Source of the DNA: Cristatella mucedo
Taxonomy: Eukaryota; Bryozoa; Phylactolaemata; Cristatellidae
Assembly (NCBI GenBank): GCA_009760855.2
Contig: WPIO01000103.1
Span: forward strand, 1,010,001-1,074,000
DNA: 64,000 bases
Reading direction: 5' to 3'
Shown: piece after piece, positions 37,815-55,458 of the stretch
How positions within the stretch are numbered: the first letter of the stretch is position 1
How the letters are laid out: every line of letters starts with the position of its first letter
Position numbers and translations under genes: made by a program
Notes under the pieces: generated by a model
The model's database searches: none
Told to the model about the DNA's origin: nothing
The model's input: the letters and a program-made list of their open reading frames with translations, nothing else

Positions 37815-38478
37815 AAGATCTCACTGCTTGCTGGTCTACCGGCTTGTGCAATCACGTGCTTACAGCTGGTGCACAACTCTGCAGCTAGGCTTGTCTGTCG
37901 TGAGCGTCGTAGTTGCCGCATCACACCACTTCTCACCGACCTGCACTGGCTCCCAGTCAAGCAGCGCATCGACTTCAAGGTCGCGTCACTTACTTTTAGA
38001 TCCCTCCTTCCTTTGGCTCCAGCCTACCTATTAGAACTACTCCCCCCACCAGGCTAAGAATCATAGCATCCACTTTTCGGAATCTAATTGTTTAACAATA
38101 CACATCGGACGAACCTCAAATCCTTTGGAGATCGTACCTTAAGTTCGTATGCTCCCAAAGCATTGAACTCACTTCTTACTGGTGTCACGACATCCCTGAC
38201 TTGACACATTTAAAAAGAGGCTAAAAACGCATTTATTTATCAAAGCATTTAGCGGATCCATGTGATTCATCCTTTGTGTGCTCATGCATGCTGTCACTAT
38301 GCATGCTTTAACCATATTTGTATGCTGACCTGTGCATATCACCTACATGTTATTATTTGTTTATCGAGTACGGTACCATTTACCATTCGATCATGTTTCC
38401 TTTGCAGCACATGTAACATGACTAGAAAGAGATTCAGATACCTGAGGGTGCTATAACAAATGTATTATTATTATCATT
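37815..38478 (+). mobile_element. LINE family A, C-terminal and 3' end
   Basis: Starts abruptly at CTCACTGCTTGCTGGTCTACC after the purine block. C-terminal domain: LVQLVHNSAARLV-like, [29 protein letters not shown] and NLKSFGD. The 3' UTR, a diverged hairpin (about 38,410-38,455) and an ATTATTATTATC tail follow. Confidence 0.85.
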
Positions 38479-38944
38479 CGCAAGATAAAGAGAGCAGGCT
38501 GATATATGCAGAAAAAGGAGTGGGAGTGCCATACAGGTGACATTTATACAGACAGAAGAGATAGAGACGAGGTTCTGGTAATCGGGCGACCAACTGCCGT
38601 CACTCCACAAGTAGGTGAAAGCATGGCATAGTGAGATGCGACACTCGTGGTGCCAGCCCAAGGCACACTCGGCGCAGTGCAGGCGGGCAGCTACTGCCCC
38701 ACCAGCCCACCCACTGCGGCACTACCTGCTGCTCTCGCCTGCTCCAGCGATGAGCTTGCGTCCTACGACTGAGTCTGCAACTGACGACAGATCTTGCTGT
38801 GGGCAAGAGCACTCATCAGTTGCCACCACAACGACGTCACCACCATCGCCTCCTCGGCCGCCGTACCGAGGCAGGCCCTGGCCACCGGCACCACCTCGCA
38901 CGTGGATGGGCAACCAGTCGCAGAATGGGACATCGGCTGTCAGC
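38479..38944. other. No recognisable gene
   Basis: Nothing is recognised in this moderately GC-rich spacer. Confidence 0.45.
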
Positions 38945-39255
38945 TAAAAGGATAAGAGTAAGAGCAGAAGAGCAAAGTGTCCGGGCACCTGATGGCACAG
39001 GAAGTCTGCCCGAGTCACGGCATGCATCAATGACATTACGATCCAGAAGTCAAGCAATTGCAGGCCTGTGAGCAATGGCTGCGAGCGAACAGCTTTAGTG
39101 TACGCCTGAGAAATGTCTCTCGAGAATGAGGCGTGGAGCCTCAAGGAAATGATGAGAATCACGGGAAGACACAGCGCAGTTGGCTGCCAAGCAACAGCAC
39201 CGCCTGTGTCATCATCATCCACGAGAGAGTGGCATGCTCGGCGAAGGCCTTCGGG
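38945..39255. repeat. Direct duplication, copy 1
   Basis: Near-identical to 41,171-41,484 over the whole length; I see only a few substitutions and one extra ATC in copy 2. No coding frame is shared convincingly. It could be a segmental duplication or two copies of an unnamed repeat. Confidence 0.92.
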
Positions 39256-40329
39256 CAGCAGCAGAGGTCACTGCCAGTGAAGCATCCGGGATCGCACACA
39301 CTGGCAAACCGGCAAATGACAAAGCAGACATGACAGCAGAGCAGTGAATACGACAGCCCAATCTTGTCACAGGCCTTTCTCCAAGTTCCATTGGAAACAT
39401 ATATGGCCATCGTCTAGTTGAGTGGCAGTGCACGCATCGGCAGAAGCCCAGCGGTGGGGCAGTACAGAAATGGCTGTCGATTTAACCACATTTGCAAATT
39501 CAAATTCTACCATTGTTGCACCTATATGAATATCACGGTCTCATGTTGAGACGACATAAGTACAGGCTTTGTTGCATAAGCAGCTGAGCAAAGGGCAGGT
39601 AGACGTAGGGCGCTGCTGCGGCTGCACACCAAGAACAATGACTCCCAGCATGGATGAGCAACTAATTGCAGCTGAAGCCCGGCAGCTCCATTAATTCAGC
39701 CAGGGGCAGCAATGCCAATGACTGTCCACAGACCAGTACTCAGTGACTGCACTGCCTCCCAATCACCACTAGTTAAGCTCAACAAAAGCAGTAAGTGCTG
39801 ACATTTCAGGGTGGAGGACAATCAGCTGTGGGTGGCCGAAGTCATCTAATGCAATCAACTGCAGGCAGATCGGTGCAAGGGCCCACTGCTAGGATCTAGG
39901 CAGCAGTAGAAAGCACGATGATTGCAAGGCATCTTAACTGATCTCTCTCAGCATAAGGATAGTCGGCCGGCCAATATGCCACTGGGTGCCCAAAGGCTGG
40001 CATTCGTTGAGAAACGTTCCAAATGCGGATCAAACAGGAGAGGTTTGAGCAAACAAGCAAAAACCAGTATGGGCAATACTCCATATGGAGGAACACACTT
40101 TATTTATCCCAGATGCCTGCCTGGAGCTACTCGTGTCTACAAGCAACTTATTCTCGGGGCTCTAGACGTAACTCGTGTTGTGCGTACAGGCAACAACTCG
40201 GCCAAGGAGCTCTGCCCACTGACTACCATAGAGAGCCAGTTCTTATTATTATCAAGTGCATTACTATTCGTCTGTAAGTACACTGTAATCTCGGTCGGTC
40301 AAAGAACGACAAACTGTATATTCGATTCC
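39256..40329. other. No recognisable gene
   Basis: Nothing is recognised; a short TTATTATTATCAAGTGCATTAC relic of a LINE tail lies near 40,243-40,265. Confidence 0.45.
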
Positions 40330-41062
40330 TAAGCCAATCAATAGATTAGAAGCTGTCTCCCACAGTGGCTTGTAAAAATTTTAACTAGCTCTTTAGTTCT
40401 GTCTCGGCTTGATTATTGTAATTCCCTTTTGGCTGGGCTGCCAAAGAAAGCTATTATGCCACTACAGCAGACTATGAATATGGCTGCAAGGCTGGTCTTC
40501 AAGTCCAAGCGGTTTGAGCACGTGTCACCTCTGCTGAAAGAGCTAGGATGGTTGCCGGTTGAGCAAAGGATACAGAGCAAAGTTCTTATGCTGACCCACA
40601 AGGCCCGCCACGGCTTGGCTCCTTCATACCTAGCTGAGCTGCTGCATCAGTTTCAGCCTGTTCGGGCCCTCAGGTCCTGTGTGGACAATAAATTAGCTGT
40701 CCCATTCCTCCGCTTAAAGACAGTTGGTGACAGAAGCTTTAGCTCTGCAGGTCCTAGACTCTGGAACTCGCATCCACAATTCTTACGCAACGACATCTAC
40801 TCTCCAACTGCCGACTATGGCACATCTTTTTCAGCGGTCCTGAACTGCTACTTCTATGCTACTCACTACCTCAACTGCTCTCCTGACTCTGCTATGCTTC
40901 CCACTTTCTCTTTGTAGCGTGAGACGAAGTCTGTTGGCTACCGAATGCGTACCGAAAGCCACTTAGGCTGTGAGTGCGCTATACAAAACTCTCCTGCGTA
41001 ACACCCACATGGTCTTTATGACTTTGCGGAGTTACTGACGGAGATACACATTCAATAGAAAC
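40330..41062 (+). mobile_element. LINE family B, best-preserved 3' copy
   Basis: An open frame from 40,429 to 40,917 (162 codons) encodes the RT C-terminal domain: NMAARLVFKSKRFEHVSPLL, KELGWLPVEQRIQSKVL, ARHGLAPSYLAELL, RSFSSAGPRLWNSHP. Upstream in the same region, [15 protein letters not shown] (about 40,405-40,440) is the start of this domain. The 3' UTR has GTGAGTGCGCTATACAAAAC, ACACCCACATGGTCTTTATG and GAGTTACTGACGGAGATAC. It is 5'-truncated; no endonuclease or RT palm is present, so it cannot be autonomous. Confidence 0.9.
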
Positions 41063-41170
41063 ACCTAAAGAAGATGCTCTGATCAGGATACCATTTAGTT
41101 TCAGTTACAGACGGGATTAGCACGGCAACTTCTAAAATCCAGCAAATTGCAAGTTTGATGCCTATCCTGC

Positions 41171-41484
41171 TAAAAGGATAAGAGTAAGAGCAGAAGAGCA
41201 AAGTGTCCGGGCACCTGATGGCACAGGAAGTCTGCCCGAGTCACGGCATGCATCAATGACATTACGATCCAGAAGTCAAGCAATTGCAGGCCTGTGAGCA
41301 ATGGCTGCTAGCGAACAGCTTAAGTGTACGCCTGAGAAATGTCTCTCGAGAATGAGGCGTGGAGCCTCAGGGAAATGATGAGAATCACGGGAAGACACAG
41401 CGCAGTTGGCTGCCAAGCAACAGCACCGACTGTGTCATCATCATCATCCACGAGAGAGTGGCATGCTCGGCGAAGGCCTTCGGG
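41171..41484. repeat. Direct duplication, copy 2
   Basis: Second copy of 38,945-39,255 in the same orientation, 2.2 kb away, with a LINE B copy between them. Confidence 0.92.
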
Positions 41485-41789
41485 AGAAACTACCAGAGAA
41501 AGCCGTGGCCACAAGATATCTCTTAACCATCAAAGGTCTAACCAAATTTGGGCAACTTAATCAAAACACCGGTCGTTATCTTTGTGGCTTATCAACTGGC
41601 TCTTTGCCACGTAAGAATGTGCAAATGTATTATTTTATACTTTGCATTTGCTGAGATTTCGTAAGCACATGCTGCAGTGGCACACTTTTTGCTGCTTTCA
41701 TGAGAGCACCTAGGAGATCGATATTCTCTGCCAGCTGCAGTCCCTTACCCTAGGCATGCAACACACTTGGTGAGAGCAAGTCCAGAGTA

Positions 41790-41965
41790 GCCTTACGAGT
41801 GCCAGTGAGCCGCAAGGAAAAGATGTGACTTATGGGAAAAGCAAGGCATTGCTAATTGCCAAGTTAATAACACTGCCTCTGCCATCCATGCGAGGGGGCA
41901 ACAGCTGCGCCTCCGAAGGTGCCGAGTCTCACACACTGCCATCAACTGGCAAACCGGAGAGTGAA
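41790..41965. repeat. Diverged third relative of the duplication
   Basis: Shares the order GCAAGGAAAAGATG, GGGAAAAGCA, TTGCCAAG, CACTGCCTCTG and, further on, CACACACTG...GGCAAACCGG with 39,130-39,330. It is substantially diverged, which suggests a dispersed repeat rather than a unique duplication. Confidence 0.45.
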
Positions 41966-41991
41966 ATGAAGACGATACAGTACAAAAATAC

Positions 41992-42115
41992 TAGTTGATT
42001 TAACAGCCTCTTTTGCATGGCAGCAGAAGAAGAGCCTTGATGGCTATCACCCCCCCTTGCAGCAGCGATAAAGGATCGCCCACCGCAGCATTCGAATCCA
42101 CGACCTCCGTCCACC
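41992..42115 (-). mobile_element. tRNA-derived SINE, family T (reverse)
   Basis: On the minus strand: GAGGTCGTGGATTCGAATGC (box B), GGTGGGCGATCCTTTATCGC, and the family tail GAGGCTGTTAAATCAACTAG. It is the closest match to the 3,173-3,340 copy. Confidence 0.75.
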
Positions 42116-42614
42116 CAAACATCAGCTACTTTCAGTATCAGCTAGTGACATGTACAGAAGTAGCACGCCACGATAGTCTGCCGGAGAACACTTGCCGACA
42201 CTACTTCCCGTGAAAAGACAGCGATTGCGTGTCTACGCAGCAGTCAGGCTCAGCATTAGTTCATAATGTGCACAAAAGTAAAAGCCTAACTACATTATTT
42301 TCGCACTGCAAATTTTTCACAAGAAAAAAATGACATACTCAGCCTAAGCAAAGTCGACATAACCTTTCATAATACCAGGACATACGTGTATATATAAGCA
42401 TATTGTAGAGTATTCTGTAAACATACATCAAATATACGCATATATACATATACGGGTATATATATTTGTAACATACAAACGTGAAGGCCTAGCAACGGAG
42501 CCAAAGCCCAGCAGCTATCCTTGAGCCAGGTGGCGATACAGTGCGATCGGGGCTGGGGCAAGCAAGATTGTAACCTCCACTTCGAAGGTTCAGCCCCTAA
42601 TGATATGATAGGGT

Positions 42615-42698
42615 ATGTGTGTGTGTGTGTGTGTGTGTGTGATAGGTATATGTATGTGTATGTCTGTGTGTGCGTGATATGATATATGTGCATGTATT

Positions 42699-42751
<53 letters not shown>

Positions 42752-42870
42752 TATGGTATATGTATGTGTATGTCTGTGCGTGTGTGTATGCATGTGTGTG
42801 AGCGTTCGTGTGTGCGTTCGTGTGTGTGTCTGTGTGTGTCTGTGTGTGTGTGCATGTGTGTGAGCTGTAG
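42615..42870. repeat. (GT)n microsatellite cluster
   Basis: GT runs at 42,615-42,641 and 42,702-42,742 and many imperfect GTGTAT/GTGTCT units to about 42,862. Confidence 0.93.
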
Positions 42871-42969
42871 TACATTACAAAAAATATGCTTACTCTGCTT
42901 CGGCAGAATGCATGCAGTATCTTCGTTTGTATTACAATTGCACTTGTTTATGCCATATAATTACAATTA

Positions 42970-43720
42970 ATCTTCTCATACTAACCTATGAGAACCCAAT
43001 CTCTAGCCACGGACTTTACAACTAGCGACAACAAAAGAAAGATAACGTTTATGACAAGTAATGTATAGTGCTTAAACAAGCATCCTAAAGCGTACTATGA
43101 CACTCGGGGCCTTGGTTAGTAGGACTTTTGGCTAGTAGCATGCATACAATTACGCCCAGGTAAGCACATAGAGCGAAAAAAGACAAGTTCACTGGGGTGC
43201 AGGCAAAGCTAAGCGGAACAGAAGCGTCTTCAGCTGAGACTTACAAAAATAGGTTACTGCAGGGGTTGACCGTAGCCGGAAGCGAGTTCCAGACTATCGG
43301 CTCAGAGATACTGAAGGATCAATTAGTGCAAGGAACCGAGAGGTGACTTGCAGCAGAGGAGTTCGTGGTGTGACAGCACACAGGAAGAACAAGGAGGCAG
43401 GACGGGCAGCCTGGTGCAATCTGGGCGTTAAGCGACCTGCAATGCGTACCGAAAGCCGCTTAGGCTGTGAGTGCGCTATACAAAACTCTCCTGCATAACA
43501 CCCACATGGTCTTTATGACTTTGTGAAGTTACAGACGGAGATAAATTACATTAAATTACATTACATGCCTGAGAGAGCATCTGGAAGCTGATTCGGAGCT
43601 TGATAGGGAGCCAGCCAAGCTCAGACAGCAATGGTTCGATGCGGCAGCTATGCCGTTGACGACAGATCAGACAAGCTGTGAGTTGTGAACTATACAAAAA
43701 ATGAACGTTATTAGTCACAG
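42970..43720 (-). mobile_element. LINE family A relative, interrupted 3' end (reverse)
   Basis: On the minus strand, LTACLICRQRHSCRIEPLLS, LGWLPIKLRISFQML (43,551-43,817 frame) and, beyond an interruption, SEPIVWNSLPATVNP (about 43,260-43,310) are pieces of a CR1/L2-type C-terminal domain. The hairpin remnant AGATTGGGTTCTCATAGG is at about 42,985-43,005. It differs more from the other copies and may be a separate subfamily. A + strand LINE B tail sits inside it. Confidence 0.65.
43438..43567 (+). mobile_element. Solo LINE B 3' tail nested in minus-strand LINE
   Basis: Only the last 130 bp of LINE B: AATGCGTACCGAAAGCC, GTGAGTGCGCTATACAAAAC, ACACCCACATGGTCTTTATG, ACAGACGGAGATAAATTAC and ATTAAATTACATTACAT. 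It splits the C-terminal domain of the minus-strand LINE. Confidence 0.8.
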
Positions 43721-43939
43721 CTCTCTGAACATTTGAATTAAAGCTAAAGCTGGTGAATACAGGTACAACTAAGTCTGCATAATTGTTGACCTTTGGCAAG
43801 GTAACGATGTGGGCCACCTCACCTACAGGGTGCCATGTAACTTTTACACCTCCGAATAATATTTAGATATAAGTAAATAAAGATATGTGCGGAATGGCCC
43901 ATACAGGGTAAAAAGTAAATTTCAGCCGATACAACGAAC

Positions 43940-44060
43940 TCATTTATATAGTGGCAGATAAGCTTAAGTGACTTATAACTCTAGCTTTAAGGGGGCCAAT
44001 AGCAAACAGCCTGCTGTAGGACTCACGACCTGGGTCGTGCAGTGCTAGCACCTAACAAAA
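43940..44060 (-). mobile_element. Possible tRNA-like SINE relic (reverse)
   Basis: GTAGGACTCACGACCTGGGTCGTGCAGTGC resembles a reversed box B region with a small stem (CACGACC...GGTCGTG). No clear tail. Confidence 0.3.
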
Positions 44061-44214
44061 TGCTATGATCAAGTTTTCACTGCAGACGAAAATGCTCCAC
44101 AATATCACGTCGGACGGCCCATCGCTAGAACAACACCGTGCTTGCCCGGACTGGCCGCCATCGCAGCCTAAATGCCTACCTACCGACGAAGGCGTCTACT
44201 TAACAAGTAATTAA

Positions 44215-44292
44215 AATACTGATAATAGGACAGGCATTTTTCTGGAGCGCCCGGAGAGAACGAAATCTCTTTCTAGGCACTTTACGCGTGCC
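44215..44292 (-). mobile_element. Solo LINE A 3' hairpin tail (reverse)
   Basis: GGAGCGCCCGGAGAGAACGA, then AATCTCTTTCTAGGCACTTT: a minus-strand hairpin with a degenerate ATT tail. It marks the border between the transposon-rich half and the CpG-rich half. Confidence 0.7.
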
Positions 44293-44329
44293 GGAAAGGA
44301 GAACGCAGAGGTGCTGAAAGTAAATGCAC

Positions 44330-48560
<4,231 letters not shown>

Positions 48561-48569
48561 TGACTGCGG

Positions 48570-49625
48570 GGGTCGTTTTACGTCCACTCCTTTCCAGTTA
48601 ATATTGTCCCTCTCGCCAATGTAACGTCGAGGGCAGTTTAGGATTTTTCTAGAGTTTTACGGAAACGACACGTAGCTGTCTGTACCTATACTCTGATTCA
48701 TCCTTTCCCTTCCAACATCACAAACTCTCTCCGCTCCCCTTGCAGCATGTATTGCTGTCACTCGTAAATGGATGACAGCAAACTGTCTGACATTTATTGA
48801 TTACATAACTACAGGCTGCTTACACTGCTTACGCGTGCAAACCTCGCATTACTTAGGACCTGGAAAGCCTATCTCTCCAAATCTACACTGTCAGTATATC
48901 TCCTATAGCCTCTGCCTGGAACCTGGTAGCCCTCATTCAAAGCGTCTTGTCACTAGATGAGCACGTCAGCTCCATAGTCAATTCTGCCCACTGCCACCTT
49001 AGTGGTATTTCGAACGCTCGGACTGGCTTCGATAAGAACACCGCTGCTAATACGGTCCATGCATTAGTGACTGGCCGACTAAACTTCTGCAACTCACCGC
49101 GAGTACTATTCCGGCCCGCGCAGTAAAAGGTCTACAGTGGGTGCAAAACTCGGCAGCTAACCTCATCTGCTGTAAAGCCCCCATGCCACATTACTCTAAC
49201 GCTCACCAAATTTGCACCGGCTGCCAATCAAGCAGCATATCGGCTTCGAGATTCAGTTATTCACCTTAAGGCCTCTCCATTCTCCTGCTACTGCCTACCA
49301 ATCTGAATTAGTTTCACATCATGACTCCCACACACATTAGCATCACCAGTTCATCTGACTCTGGTCGATTACTTGTGCCCCTGACAAGCTTTAAATCCTC
49401 AGGCAGCCGTGCCTTCAATTACTTGACTTTTATAGCTTGGAACGTTCCGCCCTCTGGCATCACATCTCCCAATTGTACGACGATCAAATAGAAGCTGGAA
49501 CATCCCAGTTCAGCACAGCCTGTACTCTGTCCGAGTGAATTGTCCATTTGTAGGCTGTGCCACATGAATCACGACTAAGGAGAACAGCGACATGTTTTGT
49601 ATAGTGCCTCAGTGGACCTTTCCTC
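48570..49625 (+). mobile_element. LINE family A, highly degenerate copy
   Basis: Weak but ordered matches: VNIVPLANVT-like before the catalytic box, TNSLRSPC, then the C-terminal domain (LPIKQHIGFEIQ, SPATAYQSEL, SSGSRAFN, LERSA, about 49,210-49,500). Every block is frameshifted. This is among the oldest insertions in the window. Confidence 0.6.
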
Positions 49626-50454
49626 CTTTCCGTGTGCTTTTCTAGCATATTATGATTGAATAAGCGATGGCGGAGTAAGGCGGCAATGGGGCATTTCCCC
49701 CTACGGCGAGGGGGGGGGGAGACCCGGGCGGCAGCCTATTCCTACGCCGCCCCCCCTGACCTTTTCTGTAGACGAAATTAAGCCCTACTTCTACTCCCTG
49801 AGTAACCACCGAGATCGCGTCGAACGAAGACTACGATTGTTCGTGGTAATTAGGTTCATTACTTGCAAATCTTGCCACTGCGTGAAAATCTTGCAGTTTT
49901 TGCCTACTTACATTAAAACACGTAGCACGTCTTGCCCCATCCCAGATGAAAAGTATTGCTCCGCCTCTGTAGCTATTACTAAGCGGGCGTCCTACTAACC
50001 AAAGGCCGTGAGTGTGCACGTTCTCCCAGTCAGGATGCTTTGTTTTTCATTAACTAATGGTTATTGCTTCTATTGGAGCGCTTTGCAAAGCGCCAGCCTG
50101 AAGATTAAGTCCTCTTTGGTTGCTTTACAAAAAGCTATTCTTAACATTGCTAATGCTAGCAGTTTCGTATGGATGCCTCTACACAAGGTAATGTGAAAAC
50201 GACCATGCTCGTAGCACCGTCGAGCTCACTCGCCGCTTTTATCCACCAGCAGTCGGGCTGCGCCTCGGCTTCTCGCAGAAGATGGTGGATTCGCTGTCAT
50301 GCAACGTCGTAGCTTAAATTTCTGCGGCTGGCAACGCAATGCTGTCCACTGCAAGCGGTTTGAAATCCCCACTCCAGGCTCTTACGCCGCTACGTAAATG
50401 AGCCCGCTGCACCAGCTAGCCCTTACGGTTTATCCTTTACGCCCGCTTACCTTA
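49626..50454. other. No recognisable gene
   Basis: Nothing is recognised; a G run lies at about 49,710-49,719. Confidence 0.45.
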
Positions 50455-50516
50455 AAAATGTAAAGCGCCTAGAAAGAGATTGAGTTCTCTGAGGGCGCTT
50501 TATCAAGTGCATTATT
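50455..50516 (+). mobile_element. Solo LINE A 3' hairpin tail
   Basis: GTAAAGCGCCTAGAAAGAGA, TTGAGTTCTCTGAGGGCGCT and TTATCAAGTGCATTATTA form an almost consensus hairpin with no LINE coding sequence before it. The lack of divergence suggests a recent insertion. Confidence 0.85.
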
Positions 50517-51353
50517 ACCCTTAACTTGTACTGCCGGCGCATCGAGCATATTGTTGCTCCGAACCCGCCCAGTCTCCGCTCCAACCCTCGGACGCCGTGT
50601 CATCCTAGAGGCCACGACCTAGCGAGGCTGCGACGCGCTCGCCAGCTCGAGAGAACATTCCGAGTGGGGCAACTCTCGGACGCGCGTAGCCGCGTGTCGC
50701 TGGTGGCAAAATTGCTCTGCACTAGCGGATGGTGGCAGCTGAGGTTCGCAGCTGGTGCAGCCGCGGCCGTTACCCAATGCCGCCTCCTCGCCGTACGCCG
50801 TGCGACCGCCTGGGTCTAACGACGGCCACGACGGGAACGCCAACTGTCACCGTCTGCTCACCGGAGCTGTCTTCGGGCCCGAATCGGACTCGATATTCTA
50901 TCGCTCGGCACACCAGCGCTGCAAGACGGCCGCGACGCCGCCCTGAGAGCGTCAGCTCTGCATCGTGGCGAAGAATCTGGGCCACTAAAGACAGCCACGT
51001 GACAGGTGTAATGGCGCCCAAGCCTGTTGCCCAAATTTCAGCGCCCGCTTTCGCCACCGCCGTAATGAACTCATGGTTTGACTGACGTGGAGAATGAAGC
51101 TCAAATCCACAAATCGATAGTCTTATCGGCTGCGCGCCTATACGGAGAGCCGTCGCCCTACGGCGAGATTCGAGCGATGTGCCAGCTCCGTCCCGCCCCT
51201 GCCCGGAGATGATCGCACTTGACGGCTCCGTGCACGCAAGTGTCGGACGTGCCTCAGTCCTCAGCGTCTTGGAAGATTTGGAGTTCGACCCCATATTAGG
51301 CAGAGGTACCGGGCAGGCGCGTCGAAGTTGGGTAAGCACTCGGGTTACCCTGC

Positions 51354-51540
<187 letters not shown>

Positions 51541-52235
51541 GCGGCGACTTCGGAGTCTTACATTCCCCGCCAACCGCTTTGACGGTGGTGTGACTCGTAC
51601 TCTGCCCTACCCGCAGCCCGCCGCTCCACCCCCCCCCCCAGGTGGTGACCGTCTAGGATGCTGTATAGCGCCCTATGGCGCGGCTATCGAGAAGCATGCC
51701 GCTGGTGAAATGCAAAGCCACATACCGCCACAGCGACGCAAACGACGTCCTGACCGGATGCCCCGGCGCTGTTTCAGGCGGCGCCAGCCGGACTTTTCTG
51801 CCAGCTGTCGCCAGTAGCAACGTCGGTCGTGCTGGCGGCGCTCGCAGCTCGCCGGCTGCTTTGAAAGTGAAAGGGGCAGTTGATTGGCTGGCTAGACGGT
51901 CCCTAAGTTCAGAAACGGGTCTCTTACTGATCGTGCTTCTCACATTTTACTCTTTTCCCGTAAAAGCGATTGCGTCAGATCACGGCAATCCGCACGCCGT
52001 CAGCGACTTTGTGCGCGAGAAAGCTTGGCCCGTCAAGGGCTGTGCCTAGATATATTCTTTCTCTCTTACCCATTAGTTCGGTGAACATCAAGTACTTTCT
52101 CGCTTTTTGCGAACTCGCGTATATTTAGGTCGTTTCGAGCTGTACGGCATTTATTTTTCAGAAACGAGGCTTCCCTAGCTGCTTTTGGCAAATTGTTGAG
52201 TGCTATTTACGAGCGGAGCGATCGATCAGCACTCG

Positions 52236-52360
52236 TAGCTCTCCCGCTCGGCGATGGCTCTCCCGCTCTGCGATGGCTCTTCGCTCTGCGATCTGCACTC
52301 TGTGCTGGCTCTCCGCTCTGCGATCTGCACTCTGTGCTGGCTCTCCGCTCTGCGATGGCT
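52236..52360 (+). repeat. Minisatellite with 32-bp and 16-bp units
   Basis: Two adjacent 32-bp units (52,274-52,305 and 52,306-52,337) containing GCTCTGCGATCTGCACTCTG, then a partial third. Shorter CTCTGCGATGGCTCTCCCGC-like half units precede them. Confidence 0.9.
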
Positions 52361-52737
52361 CCGCCAAGCGACCGCCCGCCTTGCAACCGCTCCTTTCGTG
52401 CCATTGCAAGCAAAAGCAGTCTGCATCACTGCCAAGTCTCGTCCTCCCTGCACTCACTTCCGTTCGAGGACTGTCCTTGACGCTATGCGCACAAATACGC
52501 GTCGCAGCCGCGAGGCAAAGTCCGGTCGAACCGTTGAGAGCGAAACGCCTCAGCAGAGCCAAGAGTCCTGAAGTCGATCCAGACAATTTAACAATGCCAT
52601 TTGCTGACGATCGGAGCTCGAGGCTCGACGTCGTTGCTGCTAGACGCCCCGCAGGAGCCGCTTTGCGACGTTACTCGGCCCGAGTCGCGGGTGCGGCTGC
52701 CGCCCGCCTGCGGTTTGCACGCTCGCCAGCCGCCGCA

Positions 52738-52788
52738 GCACTCGCCGCCGTCGCCGGCGCCGTCGCCGGCGCCGTCGCCGGCGCCTTG
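52738..52788 (+). repeat. 12-bp GC-rich tandem repeat
   Basis: About four copies of GCCGTCGCCGGC. Confidence 0.9.
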
Positions 52789-52997
52789 CCCCTCCGTCAA
52801 GCGCCTCGCCTGAAGGTCTGAAGGTCAAGCGGGACATAAAAAAGCGAGCTGGCGATAAAGCAGCAAAGCGCCTGCAAACGATGTCGCCTGCCAGACGCGG
52901 CGCGCCGCCAGTCGCGCGAAGACCGAAAGGAGAGGTGCAGCGTTCTCGTTAGCCGCTCCGCTCCGCTCGCTCGCTCGCTCGCTGGCTAGGCAGACGA

Positions 52998-53145
52998 ATA
53001 AAAAAAATATAATTCATTTGTATAGCGCCACAAGAGAACTTAATCTCTATTCAGGCGCTTCACTTGTGCCTCGGGGCTCGAGCCCACGACCTCAGCCAGA
53101 CCTTGGTCGGGGCGAGCACCTTAACCACTGGACCAAGCGATAGCG
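52998..53145 (-). mobile_element. SINE family L (reverse)
   Basis: On the minus strand: GGTCCAGTGGTTAAGGTGCT (box A region), GAGGTCGTGGGCTCGAGCCC (box B), GAAGCGCCTGAATAGAGATT, AAGTTCTCTTGTGGCGCTAT and ACAAATGAATTATATT. A complete tRNA-head, LINE-hairpin-tail SINE. Confidence 0.85.
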
Positions 53146-55324
<2,179 letters not shown>

Positions 55325-55329
<5 letters not shown>

Positions 55330-55458
55330 GCTTTCCAGCGGTTAAGGTGCTCGCCCCGACTAAGGTCTGGCTGAGGTCGTGGGCTCGAGTCCTGAGGCAT
55401 ATGTGAAGCGCCCGAATAGAGATTTAGTTCTCTTGGGGCGCTATACAAATGAATTATA
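55325..55458 (+). mobile_element. SINE family L
   Basis: Plus-strand copy: AGCGGTTAAGGTGCTCGCCC (box A), GGGCTCGAGTCC at 55,381-55,392 (box B), GAAGCGCCCGAATAGAGATT, TAGTTCTCTTGGGGCGCTAT and ACAAATGAATTATATTATAT. Very similar to the reversed copy at 52,998-53,145. Confidence 0.88.
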
